Source: Daphnia carinata (taxonomy: Eukaryota; Arthropoda; Branchiopoda; Diplostraca; Daphniidae). Taken from it: DNA of 64,000 bases. The stretch is taken from assembly GCF_022539665.2 (NCBI RefSeq), contig NC_081336.1:8842778-8906777 (forward strand). Reading direction: 5' to 3'. The first letter of the stretch is position 1. Every line of letters starts with the position of its first letter. Positions 8,655 to 20,659 of this stretch are shown here, in pieces. The position numbers were made by a program, and so were the translations under genes. The notes beneath the pieces were generated by a model, which was not told the DNA's origin, made no database searches, and worked only from the letters and a program-made list of their open reading frames with translations.

Positions 8655-11100
8655 AAATATGCCCTTATCTAAAAAAAAAATGCCTTTCCATTTTGAGTTT
8701 GTAATGTATTTCATGCCAGAATTCATATTTTCCGTCCACGACAATTTTGATACTGAGTAACATAATTTAAAAAAAAATAAGCATTTTGTTATTAACTTTA
8801 CCACAACAGTAGGTTTGAACCCAAAACTTTTCAACTCTTCATAGACCTTGATCTCTGATTCGATAGAAATAAATGATGAAAAACAAGAAAAAAAATCAGT
8901 TTTGCAATGAATTGGAATGCCATCTTCTATCTACTTTATCCCCATCATCATGCAATGCAACATTACCTTTTTATCCGAATAAATCTTCAAAGTGAAGGGA
9001 AATGCCGACTGCAGAGTAAATGAGATATTTTGTTTCCATCGCTCTCCATCATTGGACACATTTCCATTTTTGTTTGGTTTGAGTTACCTACCCCTTTGCA
9101 AGTTTATGGAAACAAAAAGGAACTTTTGTTGATGGCATAGTGAAGAAAATTAGAATTGCCAACTGAAATAATTTTACCTTTTTTTCTTGAGAATTCCAAA
9201 GGGAAAGGGCACCAAAATAAAATACATCACACCTTACATCCTGAGTTCGAGAGCTTCTTTCCAGGAACATGAGATGTCAAATCGTTCTCGTCCATTTCTC
9301 CTAGGTTTTGCATTTATCGGCTTTACATCCTACAATTCATAAATGATACTAAACTCTTGTAAACTTGCTCTAACGATGGATCTAGCAGAAACCACAGCTG
9401 TGGTTAAAATGAAGTGCAGCAATCAATCTCTGACTTGATTTCTTCCAACTGCATGTAAACACATCTACAGGCTTTTTCTGGACTATTCGACCACCTTTCT
9501 CACCATATTTTCCATTAGTAATAGCTTTCATCACTGTGCAATTGTTCTTATCCCTTTCAGTAGTTACGCCGATTTTTACTGATGAAATCAGTAGGTGGTC
9601 GGATTTGTCGACAGTGAGCTGCAATACTCTGAAAAACATGTTATGTTTTCGGTTAGCCGAATCATTTTCCTTTTCCAACTGCAGGAAAAGCTTGGCATAA
9701 TGATGGGCTTGTGTCGAATCTTGCAGAGTTCTGCTGACGAACAAAATCTTCTTCCACATCCGGCTGATGGTTTCGGTCATACGTTATAAGGATCTCGATA
9801 TTCCTGACACGCTCTGGTGTTTTCCAATAGGCTTAGGGAACTATTCATTTTTTTTCCACCATTCCAGTTGTGAAACATGACGGATAGCATTGGCATTTTC
9901 GAGTCCATTGTTCGACAAAGTCTCCGTTGCACGTTTGGTTGAAATTCACGCCATTGTAGGTTTGCTTCGAAGAGACGGTCGATGAGACGACAGTAAATTT
10001 TTTTCCAAAAATACGTCCACGATCAGAGATGTTCCGGTAATTAACAAAAGCTGAATATCAGGATTGCCAGTTCCATCTAAGAAAAAAGTGGGTTATTGGC
10101 AAAATTCAGAAAATGTTGTACTGTTGTTAACTGGTATACGAAACTTTTTCGATTTGGACTCGATAATTTGGCAATAACCATTTTCTTCCGGGAAGTGCAA
10201 AATTGTTGTTTTTCTCGAAATTATGCATCCAATTCATTTCCGCAATCCAGTCTAATGGAAAGGCTCCAAACTTCAATCATTTTTTAGTGAAGCCAAGCAA
10301 TCCTGTTTCAGGGAATGACATTCTTGGGTTTACATTTATCCGTTTGGAAGTCAAACATCTTGGTTTTCTTGTTGATTGATGATTCTCACCCGAAATGCCC
10401 CGGTTTTTCTTCATTCAACGGGTTTCGATCTGCTGTTGTTATTTAGTTCTCTGAATTTTTAAAAAATTACCTAGTTACATAATTTTCGTTGGCAACAGTA
10501 GAACTCGACATTCAAGTGGGGCATTTAGTTGCTGAAATTGGTGTTTGCTCAACAGCGACATAGCCTTCTATTGCTTCTGGTGGCCACCGTGATGGGTGAC
10601 ACAAATTTGTGTCTACACGACGACTGGTTGCCCTGGTTAAGAAGAAACCGGAAAAGTTAACTCGTGCAAAGATCGAATGAAACAAATACGCCATCACAGC
10701 TGTTGCGTCTTCTTTCAATCAGAAGATTTCAAAAATTACGCCTTCGAGTGTGAGTTCGTTCGCCAAAATAAAGCACAAGTAGAAAACGCTTTCTGGTAAT
10801 GGTTAAGTTAACGCAAAACTTGGAACCCGTTAGAATACACTGTAAAGGGTTCATCTGGACTCGAAGAATAAAGAAAACTGGTTAACTTTCTAGCATTGAT
10901 TACAGGATTTGCGCGTAACAAAGTGGGGAAGAATAAAACAATAAAAAAATATAAAAAAAACATGTTCCTGTTTGCATGGGTTACAGAATTATTTTGGCTT
11001 TCATTTCGAAACGAGTTTGATTTAGGTGCTTCCTATGGGGTTGGGAAAACTTTGAAAACTGGTTAGAAAAAAAAAATGGTTTTTTTATTGAGGTTGCATG
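8655..11100. other. stretch without a supportable gene
   Basis: A minus-strand zone at 9382-10030 has protein-like frames, one of them cysteine-rich with a KCQCYPSC motif. The frames overlap, are interrupted by stops, and cannot be joined by convincing splice sites. It may be a decayed gene. A second B-box-like motif (GGGTTCAAACC, minus) lies near 8813-8823. The remainder is AT-rich intergenic sequence. Confidence 0.35.
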
Positions 11101-11113
11101 CCCCCGGCTGGCC

Positions 11114-11123
11114 TATATATAAA
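11114..11123 (+). promoter_or_regulatory. TATA box of the elongase gene
   Basis: The sequence tatatataaa lies about 30 bp upstream of an initiator-like TCAGTT at 11148-11153. The implied start is near 11150. A short 5' leader then runs to a GTGAGT donor at 11187, and the next acceptor (ag at 11289-11290) is two bases before the ATG. The arrangement is a textbook arthropod TATA-Inr promoter with a small leader intron. Confidence 0.65.
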
Positions 11124-11292
11124 GAAAAGGAAACGGATCCGTTTGATTCAGTTGCCATCACGGATCACACGCGTGTGAGGACTAAAGTGAGTGTAATGTA
11201 TCAAAGTATTCCGTTAACATCGAAGTCTTACCTTTTCTATTTTTAAGTTTTCTTCGACTTGATTTTAAATTCCTATCGAACTTTCCGTAGAT

Positions 11293-12577
11293 ATGTCTTT
11301 CATCAAAAATTTCGTGGACGGTTACAATGACCTGATGATCAACAGAAGAGGTAAGCAATTTCGTTTTATCCCTTTTCTTCCTGATGAAAGAATCCTGCAA
11401 CAGAAAGAGCATCAATTAGAATTCATTTAACTGAAATGATTTGAGATAAAATGATTAACATAATTACAATTTAAAGATCCTAGGGTGGACGGATGGCTCT
11501 TTATGGGCTCGCCATTTCCAACTCTAATCATGTGCTCGTGCTACATCTACTTCGTTAAATCCCTTGGCCCGAGACTGATGCGCGACCGCAAACCTTTCGA
11601 GCTTCGTGGTGCAATCATCGTTTATAACATCATTCAAGTACTTGCAAGCATCTACCTAGTGTACAAGGTAAGCCTCCATCTTGCCAACCCAAAATTGACA
11701 CAAGTGGAATAAAAGAGAAATCTCCCCTCTCATCTTCTATTTTTAGGGCTTAGTGCACGCTTGGTTGTTCCGCTACAGTCTTCGCTGTCAACCGGTCGAT
11801 TACTCCGATGACCCAGATGAGGTGATTGTCGCCCAGATGTGCTGGTGGTATTATTTCTGCAAATTCACCGAGTTCCTCGACACCGTTTTCTTCGTGTTGC
11901 GCAAAAAGTTCGACCAAATCACCAACTTGCACGTCATTCACCACAGCATTATGCCAGCCGCTTGTTGGTGGGGCGTTAAATTCGCTGCCGGTGGTCACGG
12001 AACATTCTTCGGAATGCTCAACACTTTTGTCCACATCATCATGTACACTTATTACTTGTTTTCATCAATGGGGCCCAAGTATCAGAAGTACCTGTGGTGG
12101 AAAAAGCATTTGACCACTATGCAAATGGTCCAATTTGTGATGGTCTTCTTGCATTCGGCTCAGCTTTTCTTCATCGACTGCAACTATCCCAAAATTTTAG
12201 CTTACGCCATGTGCTTCAACGCGCTCATGTTCTTGAGCCTCTTCTCCAACTTCTACATCCAAGTAAAAAATGAAATTATTTTTAATTAAAAATTTTAAAA
12301 TTAAAACGTACTTGCTTTTGTACAGGCCTACATCAAACGTCGTCGGCTGCCTGCCATTAAGAAGGAGGATGACGCGAAGGCGGCAGTAACTAACGGGAAA
12401 GCCAATGTTGCCAACGGTAAAACCAATGACAAGGAAGGCCGTGGAGTTGGAAAGATGATCAGCAATATTATGAGCAACACAACAAATGCTTGTTACATCG
12501 GACAGAATGGTCTTTATCAATCGAACAGCAAAGACAAATCGAACGGCACTTCAAAAACGCAGAAGAAAAATCTGTAA
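11293..12577 (+). CDS. ELOVL: very long chain fatty acid elongase (ELOVL family)
   Basis: ELOVL enzymes catalyse the 3-ketoacyl-CoA condensing step of microsomal fatty-acid elongation in the ER membrane. Four exons (11293-11350, 11477-11667, 11747-12262, 12326-12577) join in frame to 338 residues. Hallmarks visible are DPRVDGW near the N-terminus, KFTEFLDTVFFVLRKK, the catalytic histidine box HVIHH at residues 145-149, the MYTYYLFSSMGP motif and LTTMQMVQF. Several hydrophobic segments fit the usual seven membrane spans. The C-terminal tail is hydrophilic, Lys/Asn-rich, and longer than in many paralogues. It lacks a perfect KKXX terminus but ends in a basic patch. Start choice is supported by the leader-intron acceptor immediately upstream. 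The sequence resembles the ELOVL4/ELOVL7 branch, but I cannot place it more exactly. Confidence 0.93.
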
Positions 12578-15500
12578 AAAAAATATCGCCCAAACTCAAA
12601 ATTGCGAAGGTGTCATCCTGTTTTGCATTTGTTGTTTCTCTTAAAATTATTGACTCGGTCAGTTGTTGTATATACCAAAAGTTTTGTCCACTATTAAGTT
12701 AGCAGAAAGTTGTAGGTAATTGCTTCTCCGATATCGGAGGAGCTTTGCTCTTAAGTGCGACACAAAAGACGACGAAAAGAAATCATTCGGATGTATAAGG
12801 AAGATGAAAATGGAACGACTATTTTCACTTCTGGCTAGCATTGTGACGCAATTGTTTCCAATACAAGATAGATTTTAATATTCCTGGTTGTTGCTGTTTA
12901 ACCTGATTTGCATAGATTTCTCTCTAATGGGGGCACAATGCGTGTCACGGAACGCTGATTATGATATTAGACGAAATAGTGGCATCCATTCGTGGAAACA
13001 CTGGCGGCTCAATGAATGCTGAGTCACAAAGGAATGAGACGTATATAATTAAACGAAGAAGAAAGCTGAGGGGATTATTGGCCATCGAGTGCAATCCTGG
13101 CGGATGTAAGAGCTCAGGAATGTGTGGCCTACTTTTAAGCAAATATTTACTATTCGAGACAAACTTTTGAATAATGCAAAACAACGAAAGCTTTGAACCG
13201 GTTCCCTGGCCTGGAATTAAATTTTAGGCTCTCGAACGAGTTTTTTTTTTTGCCATAATTTGGTTACTTGTCCATCGATTTTAATATTTTGTTTCCTCCG
13301 CTTCGCATTCACTTGTTAATTTCACATTTTTTTTTTTATTGTTTGCGAGGAAAAGTTCATTAACTAGGTCGGGATCCAGCAGATGCCCGTGGCAAGAGGT
13401 ACTGAAGCTTTTGATTGATATGCAAAAGTTTAGTGATGAAAAAAAATCAAATTAAATGGAAAACATTTTGCTTGCCAAAGGGGATAGCTGGAACTCGGCT
13501 CGATCTTTGTGAAATAGTTAAGAGTAAAAGTGATTCCGAAAACATTGAAAACGAATGGGCGTCAATTTCGGCATTAAGTTTCACATCGAAAAACTTGGAC
13601 CTTCTAAATTGGCTTGTTAGACATATGCAAGTATATTCACCATTTTAGAAAATTTTTGTTTTCGGCAGTTGTATGCCGGAGAAATTTTTTAAAAACCTGT
13701 TTTTCTGCATTCACAAAAAACAATGTTACGTTTGTCCGAAAAGGGTTTGTCTGGAGTTTTCATGTCTGGAAAAAAGAACTTAAAACAGTACGTAAGAAAA
13801 AAAAAATCAAATCATAACGGGCTTAACTTTCTATAACAAACCCGTGACCCCCCCTCCTGCCCCCCGCCTTTTTTTTAACACTTGTGTTGAACATTTGAAA
13901 GTCGGGCAGCGCAAAGTGAAAACGATAAACGCACTTCGTCGGGGGACCTTCTGTGCTTCCTCAGATAGCGTTGGGAATACGATGGAAATTTGTTTCGTAA
14001 ACCTTTACTTAGGGCCGCCAGGAAGTTGAAGAGAATAACAAAAAAACATTCAATGATTTTAACTTAAGGCTTCTTCAAGAAAATTCCCTCCATTTGTTGA
14101 TTCAACAAAGAACTTGCCTAAACATTTGCCACTAGAAAAACAAACACGCGTTTTGTCATTCAAGTGAATCGGAAGAGTAAAACCTACTTTTCCACATATC
14201 CAGATTTTGATAGCCTAAATTTACTAAACAAAGTTGTACGTCGGAAACAAATGCATATCCCGATTATGCAACAGGTAATCCAAAACCTGTATGAAATATA
14301 TAAAAAAAGAAATCACCTGTCGTGTTAAAACCAGTTTATTGGGACTGGCGCCGTAGAGGCTATGTAGCAAAACTATCCCATGTAAGTGTCGAAAATGTTA
14401 TATTGCGTTTACGACTTTGAAATTATTAAAACTGTGAAAGTTTCCTCATATTCGGTGTGTCTACCTCACGAATTCGGCTAAGAATCACTGAACTGTAACA
14501 CGAAGCCCGATTCGATTGAACAATAACATTGCTGTAAAAAAAGCTTACTTGCATATTGTGAGACACTGAGAAATGTCGAGAAGAATCCGTTGTTTCCGCC
14601 ATTTTTAGCCTCGTCGAATTTCAAAGGCAAAGGATAAGCAATGGAGCCAATTTGTAATTCTCATTTGAGATCTCCAGTTTACGGACATCACTTTTCTTGT
14701 CTTGTCTTCCAGAACATCTGTGATATAACAAGTGCAAAAACGTTGATTAGTATAAACCCAAGTGTTTCAACAATATGGCAGAATGGTTGACCCCAAACAA
14801 AAGCTTGTCACGAGTTAGGCAGCGAAATGATCCTACAAAGCAAGAGCAATATTTTCTATGTGACACCAAAACATATCTCAGCAAAATATTTCCCATTAAC
14901 AACTTGTAGTTTAAATACTGAGCATCAATTTGAGTGGGAGGATTAATATCGTAAAATACTGTTAACGGTTTGACGACCATCAACACGTGAGTTTACTTCG
15001 GGGAAATTTTCTCTATTTATGTTTCGTACTCGACACAATAAAACATTAAAAACAACTGTATTTTTATTATTTCCTTACCATGGGCACTTTATTCTTATCT
15101 AGTTGTTTTACAATCCGTTTCCTTACATAACGGTTTACAAGCGAGCTTTTGTCTCGTGCTGAAATGTCACCTTTCCTCAAATAATGTTTGCACTTCTTGC
15201 TCGCATGATGGAGTTTGCTCTGAGCCTCCAACCAATCAGATATCTAGAATTGAAACAAATATGGCCGCTATGGACACCCATCCCTTAGTCACTTTTCCTC
15301 TTCATGCTCCCATTTCTAACCTCAACGTCCTTTAAGTGACAACTACCATTTGCCCTCAAAGAAAGTGGATCACGTTAGCATTTATAAAAAAAATATTACT
15401 TTTAGATTGCTTGTATTAAAATGGAGATTACCTCGGTCCTTTTTCCCTTTTGTTGAATCGTGGAAGCATTACAGAAATCGTGTTGATGATGGATACACCG

Positions 15501-16390
15501 ACTCGCAGGACGCAATATGGCTGCCGTAATTCGAAAACGGAAGGAGTGAAAGGGAATAACTTTCTAATTTCATTCTTCTTTGTTGGATCTATACTCTGTT
15601 AAACGAACAAGGAAAACACGTGCGAAGATTTGAAGGAGCCACAGATTACAACACAGAAATCTTAAAAACCAATTCGGGAATAAAAAATTTTACGATTCCA
15701 CCGATTATTTCTGTGGGAATTGAATGTCGTCTAACATTTAAAGACCGGTACTGCACACGATTACACACGTGACTGAATGCATGACCGCCATGGATGGTAA
15801 CTTAAAGTTAATACCATTCTAGTGTGGCAATCTAATAAGTCAATTGTCTGCCTCTAGTTTCTAAAAGCATGACCATCAACTGTACCTGTCTAAGGAATTT
15901 TATTTATGAATTCAAATCTGCTTAACATACAATAACGAAGGGGTAAAAATGTGATGCACTGAAAATAGTGAGATTAATTATTAAGGATGGCACTTGTGAC
16001 ATGACAGGTTACCCGGCAACAGGTGGCTAAGTTTGAAGCTTGAGCTGACATCTAGCGGCCGATATACGTCTTTCAAAAGGTAAGCGATAACGAACCACCT
16101 GAAAAATATCGATACAGTAAAAGACTATAAAATAATCGCGAGTGTGACGAAAGGAACAGTTTTTTCAGATTAATGAAAACGTTCCGGACGTCATCATAAA
16201 GATCCGTACACGTTGCCTTGGGAATATTAATAGGTTTTACCCTCCGCTACATGAACCGAGTTCATTTCGCAGTTGTCCGTTGATGGCTTTAGGGCACCAT
16301 ACGGTTTAAAAAAATTTTTTTTACGTGGCTTGGTATATTTCATTTCACCGTCTGAACGTGTCATTGCGATTGACTTTGGCCATCGTCCTA
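12578..16390. other. intergenic stretch, no confirmed gene
   Basis: Several frames of 60-80 codons exist. One (13415-13648, plus) has fairly protein-like composition and ends near a GTATAT donor at 13630, but no partner exon was found. The 3' UTR of the elongase probably occupies 12578 to about 12870, and the promoter of the fem-1-like gene the last few hundred bases. No tRNA, repeat family or mobile element was recognised. Confidence 0.4.
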
Positions 16391-18317
16391 ATGGATTTGC
16401 CGAGTGTGAAAGATCGCATTTTTCTAGCCGTGCGCAACGGATCCATCGAAGAGCTTTGCCAACTTCTCAGCGACAAGAAAACAATACTGAAGAATCTAAG
16501 TGAACGCGATGAAGACGAGCGGACACCACTGTACGTGGCCATCAAAGAAAGAAAATTTGAAATGATCGATTTTCTCGTCAAAACGATCAAAGATAACATC
16601 AACGTTGAAACAAATGTACGATCAGACTACATCAGAAAGATGTCGATGTTTTCGTGGTCCAAAGTCGATGTGGACATGTTTTCCATTGGGCCACCCGAAA
16701 AGGACAAGGAGTTCACGCAAACGTTCGTTTTGCCATCAGCTGATATGGAAATTATTCGCGACATCGCCAACAAGATAAACGTACTCCAATTTATGGAATA
16801 CCTCATAGACTTGTATTACGACGATGTTTCGTGGTTGGAATTTGTTACCAATTCTTTCATAGCTAGTTCAATGCCTCGACCAGAGAAGATTGTAGCTCTT
16901 GAATTGATGGGTGCAGCATTTGTGATCAAGGAGCTGCTTTCAGAAGTAGTGTGGGAAGAAAATACCATATGTGTCCGGGGACTTCAGTGTTGGGAAAAGG
17001 CGTTTGAGCTCCGGAATTCAACAGCCAATGGACGTTTACCTATCCTGAAGATTCCTCAACCTTTGAGCGACGTTGCTCGTAAAGCAATCGGCGATGTCAT
17101 CGAAGTAACCGTGCCACTGCAACTGAAAGAAATACAAGAACATTTATCGTATCGACATCATCCATCGCTGGCATTTGCTCAAGCCTTGCTCGTTATATTG
17201 CGAACGTTTGGTCAAAGGGACATTGAAAATTCTAAGCCAAATTATTTTCATTTAAAGACATTGCTGGATTACGGCAAACATCTTCCAGAAAATGACCCAA
17301 TACGACTCATCAACGTTTGCCTATTAATTTTGGAACATTCGAATAAATATAACGGCAAGGATTCTCCCAAGTGTTTACAAGTTTTCGTGGAAGCTTTTCT
17401 TCTCCTGTCCGACGTTTTGATAAGATTGGAGCAAAGTCCAGTCAACAGCACAGAAAGACGAGAAGAATTGACATTTAGCAATCTCCTAGCGGCCATCAAA
17501 TTTGGTTCGATAATTGTGACCAATTTGATTTTTCATCCTCCACCTGTCGGCGTTCAAATCCAAGAAAATTGCCACTCAGTCGTGCAAAGGACCTATGGCT
17601 TGATAATCACAGTATTTAAAGTGCGCCACCCTGATCGAGAAGAAAGTGAAAGATTAAACAGAGTTCTCCGCGGCTACTTCCGTTTAGAAAAACGACGCAA
17701 AGGATTCACCTCTTTTCTGCATTTGGGAGTCGAAAGATTTCTGGAAACGCGGGTCGACGATGAGGTTATGATAGCCGTAGAAGTCATCCAACTTTTTATT
17801 GACAACGGGGCCGATCCCAGGATCATTGATTATGATGGCAAAACGGCACTTCATTTGCTAGCTGAATGCTGTTCGCCAGACTGCAAAGAGTCCTACTTTT
17901 GTGTGTTTCAAGCAGTGCTGGAAGGTGGTGGCCATTTAGATCAGGTCACGGCAGAGGGGGTAACAGTCCTCACGATACTGCAGGAGAAGAAGAAACAATT
18001 GATTAGTGGCAAGATCCTTGATCCTAGAATTGATGATTGGATTAATGCTATCTTATTACTTCAGTGCTACTCTGCACAAAGCGTACCTAAAAAAAACCTG
18101 AAGAAATCAACAGCTTCAGTCCCACCACACATCCAGGAATTTCTGGCCCAGCACATACCCCAAGGTAATAAATGTCATGCTGTGATCCGAGGAATTGGCC
18201 AATAAGGAATTAGTGTTCATTGAATTAACATTTGTTTCAGCTCAGAAGCAGGAGCAGCTTCCACCATTACCTCAGCAATTTCCTAGTGGCTATAGGGTTA
18301 TGGGTATTCCCAGATGA
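16391..18317 (+). CDS. divergent fem-1-like ankyrin repeat protein
   Basis: FEM1 proteins are substrate receptors of CUL2 ubiquitin ligases. The gene has two coding exons, 16391-18164 and 18241-18317, with a 76-bp GT..AG intron, giving 616 residues. I chose the ATG at 16391 (MDLPSVKDRIFLAVRNG); the longer upstream frame starts at GTG and lacks ATG. The N-terminus holds a short ankyrin-like stretch (about residues 1-70), far fewer repeats than the seven to nine typical of FEM1. The centre has the FEM1-type segment VALELMGAAFV with QCWEKAFELR. The C-terminus has KGFTSFLHLGVERF, then ankyrin units with DYDGKTALHLLAE, and ends with PPHIQEFLAQHIP, like the FEM1 tail. Unspliced reading would stop after 13 intron-derived residues. 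Assignment to the FEM1 family is moderately secure; substrate and function are unknown. Confidence 0.8.
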
Positions 18318-18495
18318 AGGCAGTCTACTAGTAGAAGACTGTTGCTGTTGCACATCTCTAGTGCTGTAGAACACATCTAACTGAAGTTCAGCTAATGAAG
18401 AAATTGTAACCTTGACCACACACTTCCCAGATCCATTCGAGGTAGCGAAATATTCGCTGTGGGAGATAGCTGACTCGCGATAAGTCACAAGAGGA

Positions 18496-18501
18496 AATAA
18501 A
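18496..18501 (+). terminator. candidate poly(A) signal of the fem-1-like gene
   Basis: An AATAAA hexamer lies about 180 nt after the stop codon, followed by an A-rich stretch. Confidence 0.45.
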
Positions 18502-18989
18502 AAAACAAAAACAAAAAAAACAACCTAATATTATTGTTTTTCTCGACGTCTGCCTTTAGTTGGGTTTGCGTTGTTCGGCAAGTGAAAACACACCATCTAT
18601 CAGTGATGGGAACAACCTGATGTTTCGAGCCACTTGTTCCTTTGACCGTTTGTTTGATTTCAACAGCCGGACATGACGCCATCGAAAACTAATTTCAGCT
18701 TTTTTTTAAATTATTTGTATATGACTTTCCCTTTATCGTTAGAAATCTCGCAATATATGCCTCTCTGCCACGTCCTTGTATCTTATCTTGTTAACACTCT
18801 TAAACTCCCAAGCCCACCCTAGAAAAAAATTCCTCCTCAGTCCACACGGTAAACATACATAACCTACGCATTTCTAACAGATATCTCCTTTTGCCCTGAA
18901 GGTGGGTAGGGGCTAGGGATTCTTGTTGCTTCACGGCGCCCACACAAGGCAGGAAACCATGGGAACACAACGTACAATGAACGCCCAAC

Positions 18990-19158
18990 AGTTCGCTTTC
19001 CTACTCCGTCGTGTACGCCTTCGGTCAACGCGTCCTCTCGACTCGCCAGAGTTCGTGTGCACCGTCGTCCAGCTTCTTCCCATCGACTAGTAACGATCGA
19101 ACGATATCTTCGGGGAGGAAGACAAGAAAGCAACGAACAACGTATTCGTTTGTTTATT
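18990..19158 (+). other. putative 5' non-coding exon of the microprotein gene
   Basis: This relatively GC-rich block ends at a strong donor (GTAAGTAT at 19159). The next good acceptor in the same direction (ccgacag at 20240-20246) lies 47 bp before the ATG of the 82-residue gene, which would give a leader intron of about 1.09 kb. An initiator-like ACAGTTC occurs near 18988. The link is inferred from splice signals only. Confidence 0.45.
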
Positions 19159-20293
19159 GTAAGTATATTTTTTTGCCCCCAAAATCTTTCCTTTTGTCGG
19201 TAAATTTGATCGTGGCGTATCACTTGTCGTCGGTAATGAAACACGCGCACTAAGTATAGGATAGTTTTTGGCTATTTTGGTTCGACTCACCAATGTGCCA
19301 AACTGTGACTAGTGAAATTCTGAGCGCCCAAAAAAACAAATTCTTTTCTCGCTTAATTTAAAATTTTACTGATCGTGACGTCAAATGTTGGCGTCTGCGT
19401 ATGAATCCGTGCATTTCAGTTCTTTTGTCCACTACTTATGCTCTCCAGATTTCGTGATTTCTAAATCAGTTTTCTTCGTTCTTTTACAACTCCTACTTTT
19501 TGTCCATTTAGTTTTGACAGTACGACATTTCAACCCACTTAAAATCAAAAATGAAAACACAAAGGAAAAAAAAAACGTTACAGGTAACCAGAGGTAGTGA
19601 CCGATAAGTGAGGCTCACGCTTTCTCATGTGTTTGATAACGCAAAGGGCCGCGTAGAGTGAAAACAAAGAGCGGAAGTCTAATGGTTCGCTCTGATGCTC
19701 GTCCTGGTACGAGGCGCTTTCCTGAATTTAAATGCAATTTTCCATTTCACGTTGGGCATCGACTTAAAATGTGCGCTACAAACTCTTTAAACAGGATTGA
19801 ATTTCACCATCGTTAAACTTCAGCCAAGAATCTACGGAGAAACAAGTAAACAAAGTAATAAAAAAAAAATTTATAACGTTTCGTTTGCGTCCGATGGCAA
19901 AGTCCAACTAACTTAATCGCTGATAATGCGCCAGAGAAACATCGATAAACTATGTGCCACACCCGAAATGCTTGGCTCTTGCCGGGCTGCCATTCTGGGC
20001 GCCTTGTAACATTGAGGACCAAGCGCGATGCCCAATCAGAGAGCTCACAACATCGAAAAAAGAATAGCAGCCCGTGAGTAGGCTTTTAGTTGAAATCAAG
20101 GCAAGACACACGATAGAATTCGATACAGAAATAGATGTTTCGAAAATAGTTTTTGTCCCGACTTGACTGGAATGTGCACGGTGTCAAACACAGCTGTAAC
20201 GCTGTAGCGGGACTGTTTTCATTTGTTTTCCCTACTCTTCCGACAGGGCAGCGCCACTTGAGATCTTAAATTTTACAACAAAAACGAAAGACG

Positions 20294-20656
20294 ATGGCTG
20301 GCAAAGGTAACGGCGGAGCTGGTGGTGATGGAGGCAACATTCTCTGGAGCATCATCTGGTTCTTGATTCTCATTTTCGTCGCCTTCTGGTTGGCCGGATT
20401 TTGCGCCGGATTCCACATCCTTTTCCAGCCGTTCTCCGTCTGCATTGAAGGCTGTTCGGTATCAATTGAAAACTTTAAAACAAAAAAAAAACAAAAAAAT
20501 GATTCAATCGTTTGTAGAATTCAATTCTAATCTTGTTTGTTTGTTTTTTTTTCTGTTCTGGAATTTCTATAGGGCATCCAAGAGTTTCTCCTCAAAGGAT
20601 TCCATTTCCCGAGATTTTGTGCGGAGAACATGATGGCCGGAAAATCTGGATTTTAG
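20294..20656 (+). CDS. 82-residue single-pass membrane microprotein
   Basis: Two exons, 20294-20458 and 20573-20656, join in phase 0 to 82 residues and a TAG stop. The N-terminus is glycine-rich (MAGKGNGGAGGDGGN). A strongly hydrophobic segment at about residues 16-40 (NILWSIIWFLILIFVAFWLA) follows, and then an amphipathic C-terminal half with Cys, Phe and KGFHFPRFCAENM. Without splicing the frame runs into low-complexity intron sequence, so a frame scan gives a wrong C-terminus. The protein resembles small conserved membrane proteins of unknown function that I recall from arthropods, but I cannot name the family with certainty. A canonical AATAAA lies about 65 nt after the stop. Location is probably an internal or plasma membrane; the function is unknown. 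Confidence 0.85.
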
Positions 20657-20659
20657 GGA

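Noticed and set aside
11750-12113. Open frames opposite to and overlapping the elongase third exon
   Set aside because: Shadows of the strongly coding ELOVL exon with its catalytic histidine box.
16325-16390. N-terminal extension of the fem-1-like protein from 16325
   Set aside because: The extension starts at GTG, and the first ATG in frame is at 16391, directly before the conserved-looking N-terminus.
18165-18205. C-terminal residues of the fem-1-like frame read straight through to 18205
   Set aside because: A GGTAAT donor at 18164/18165 and an acceptor at 18239-18240 give a better, in-phase second exon.
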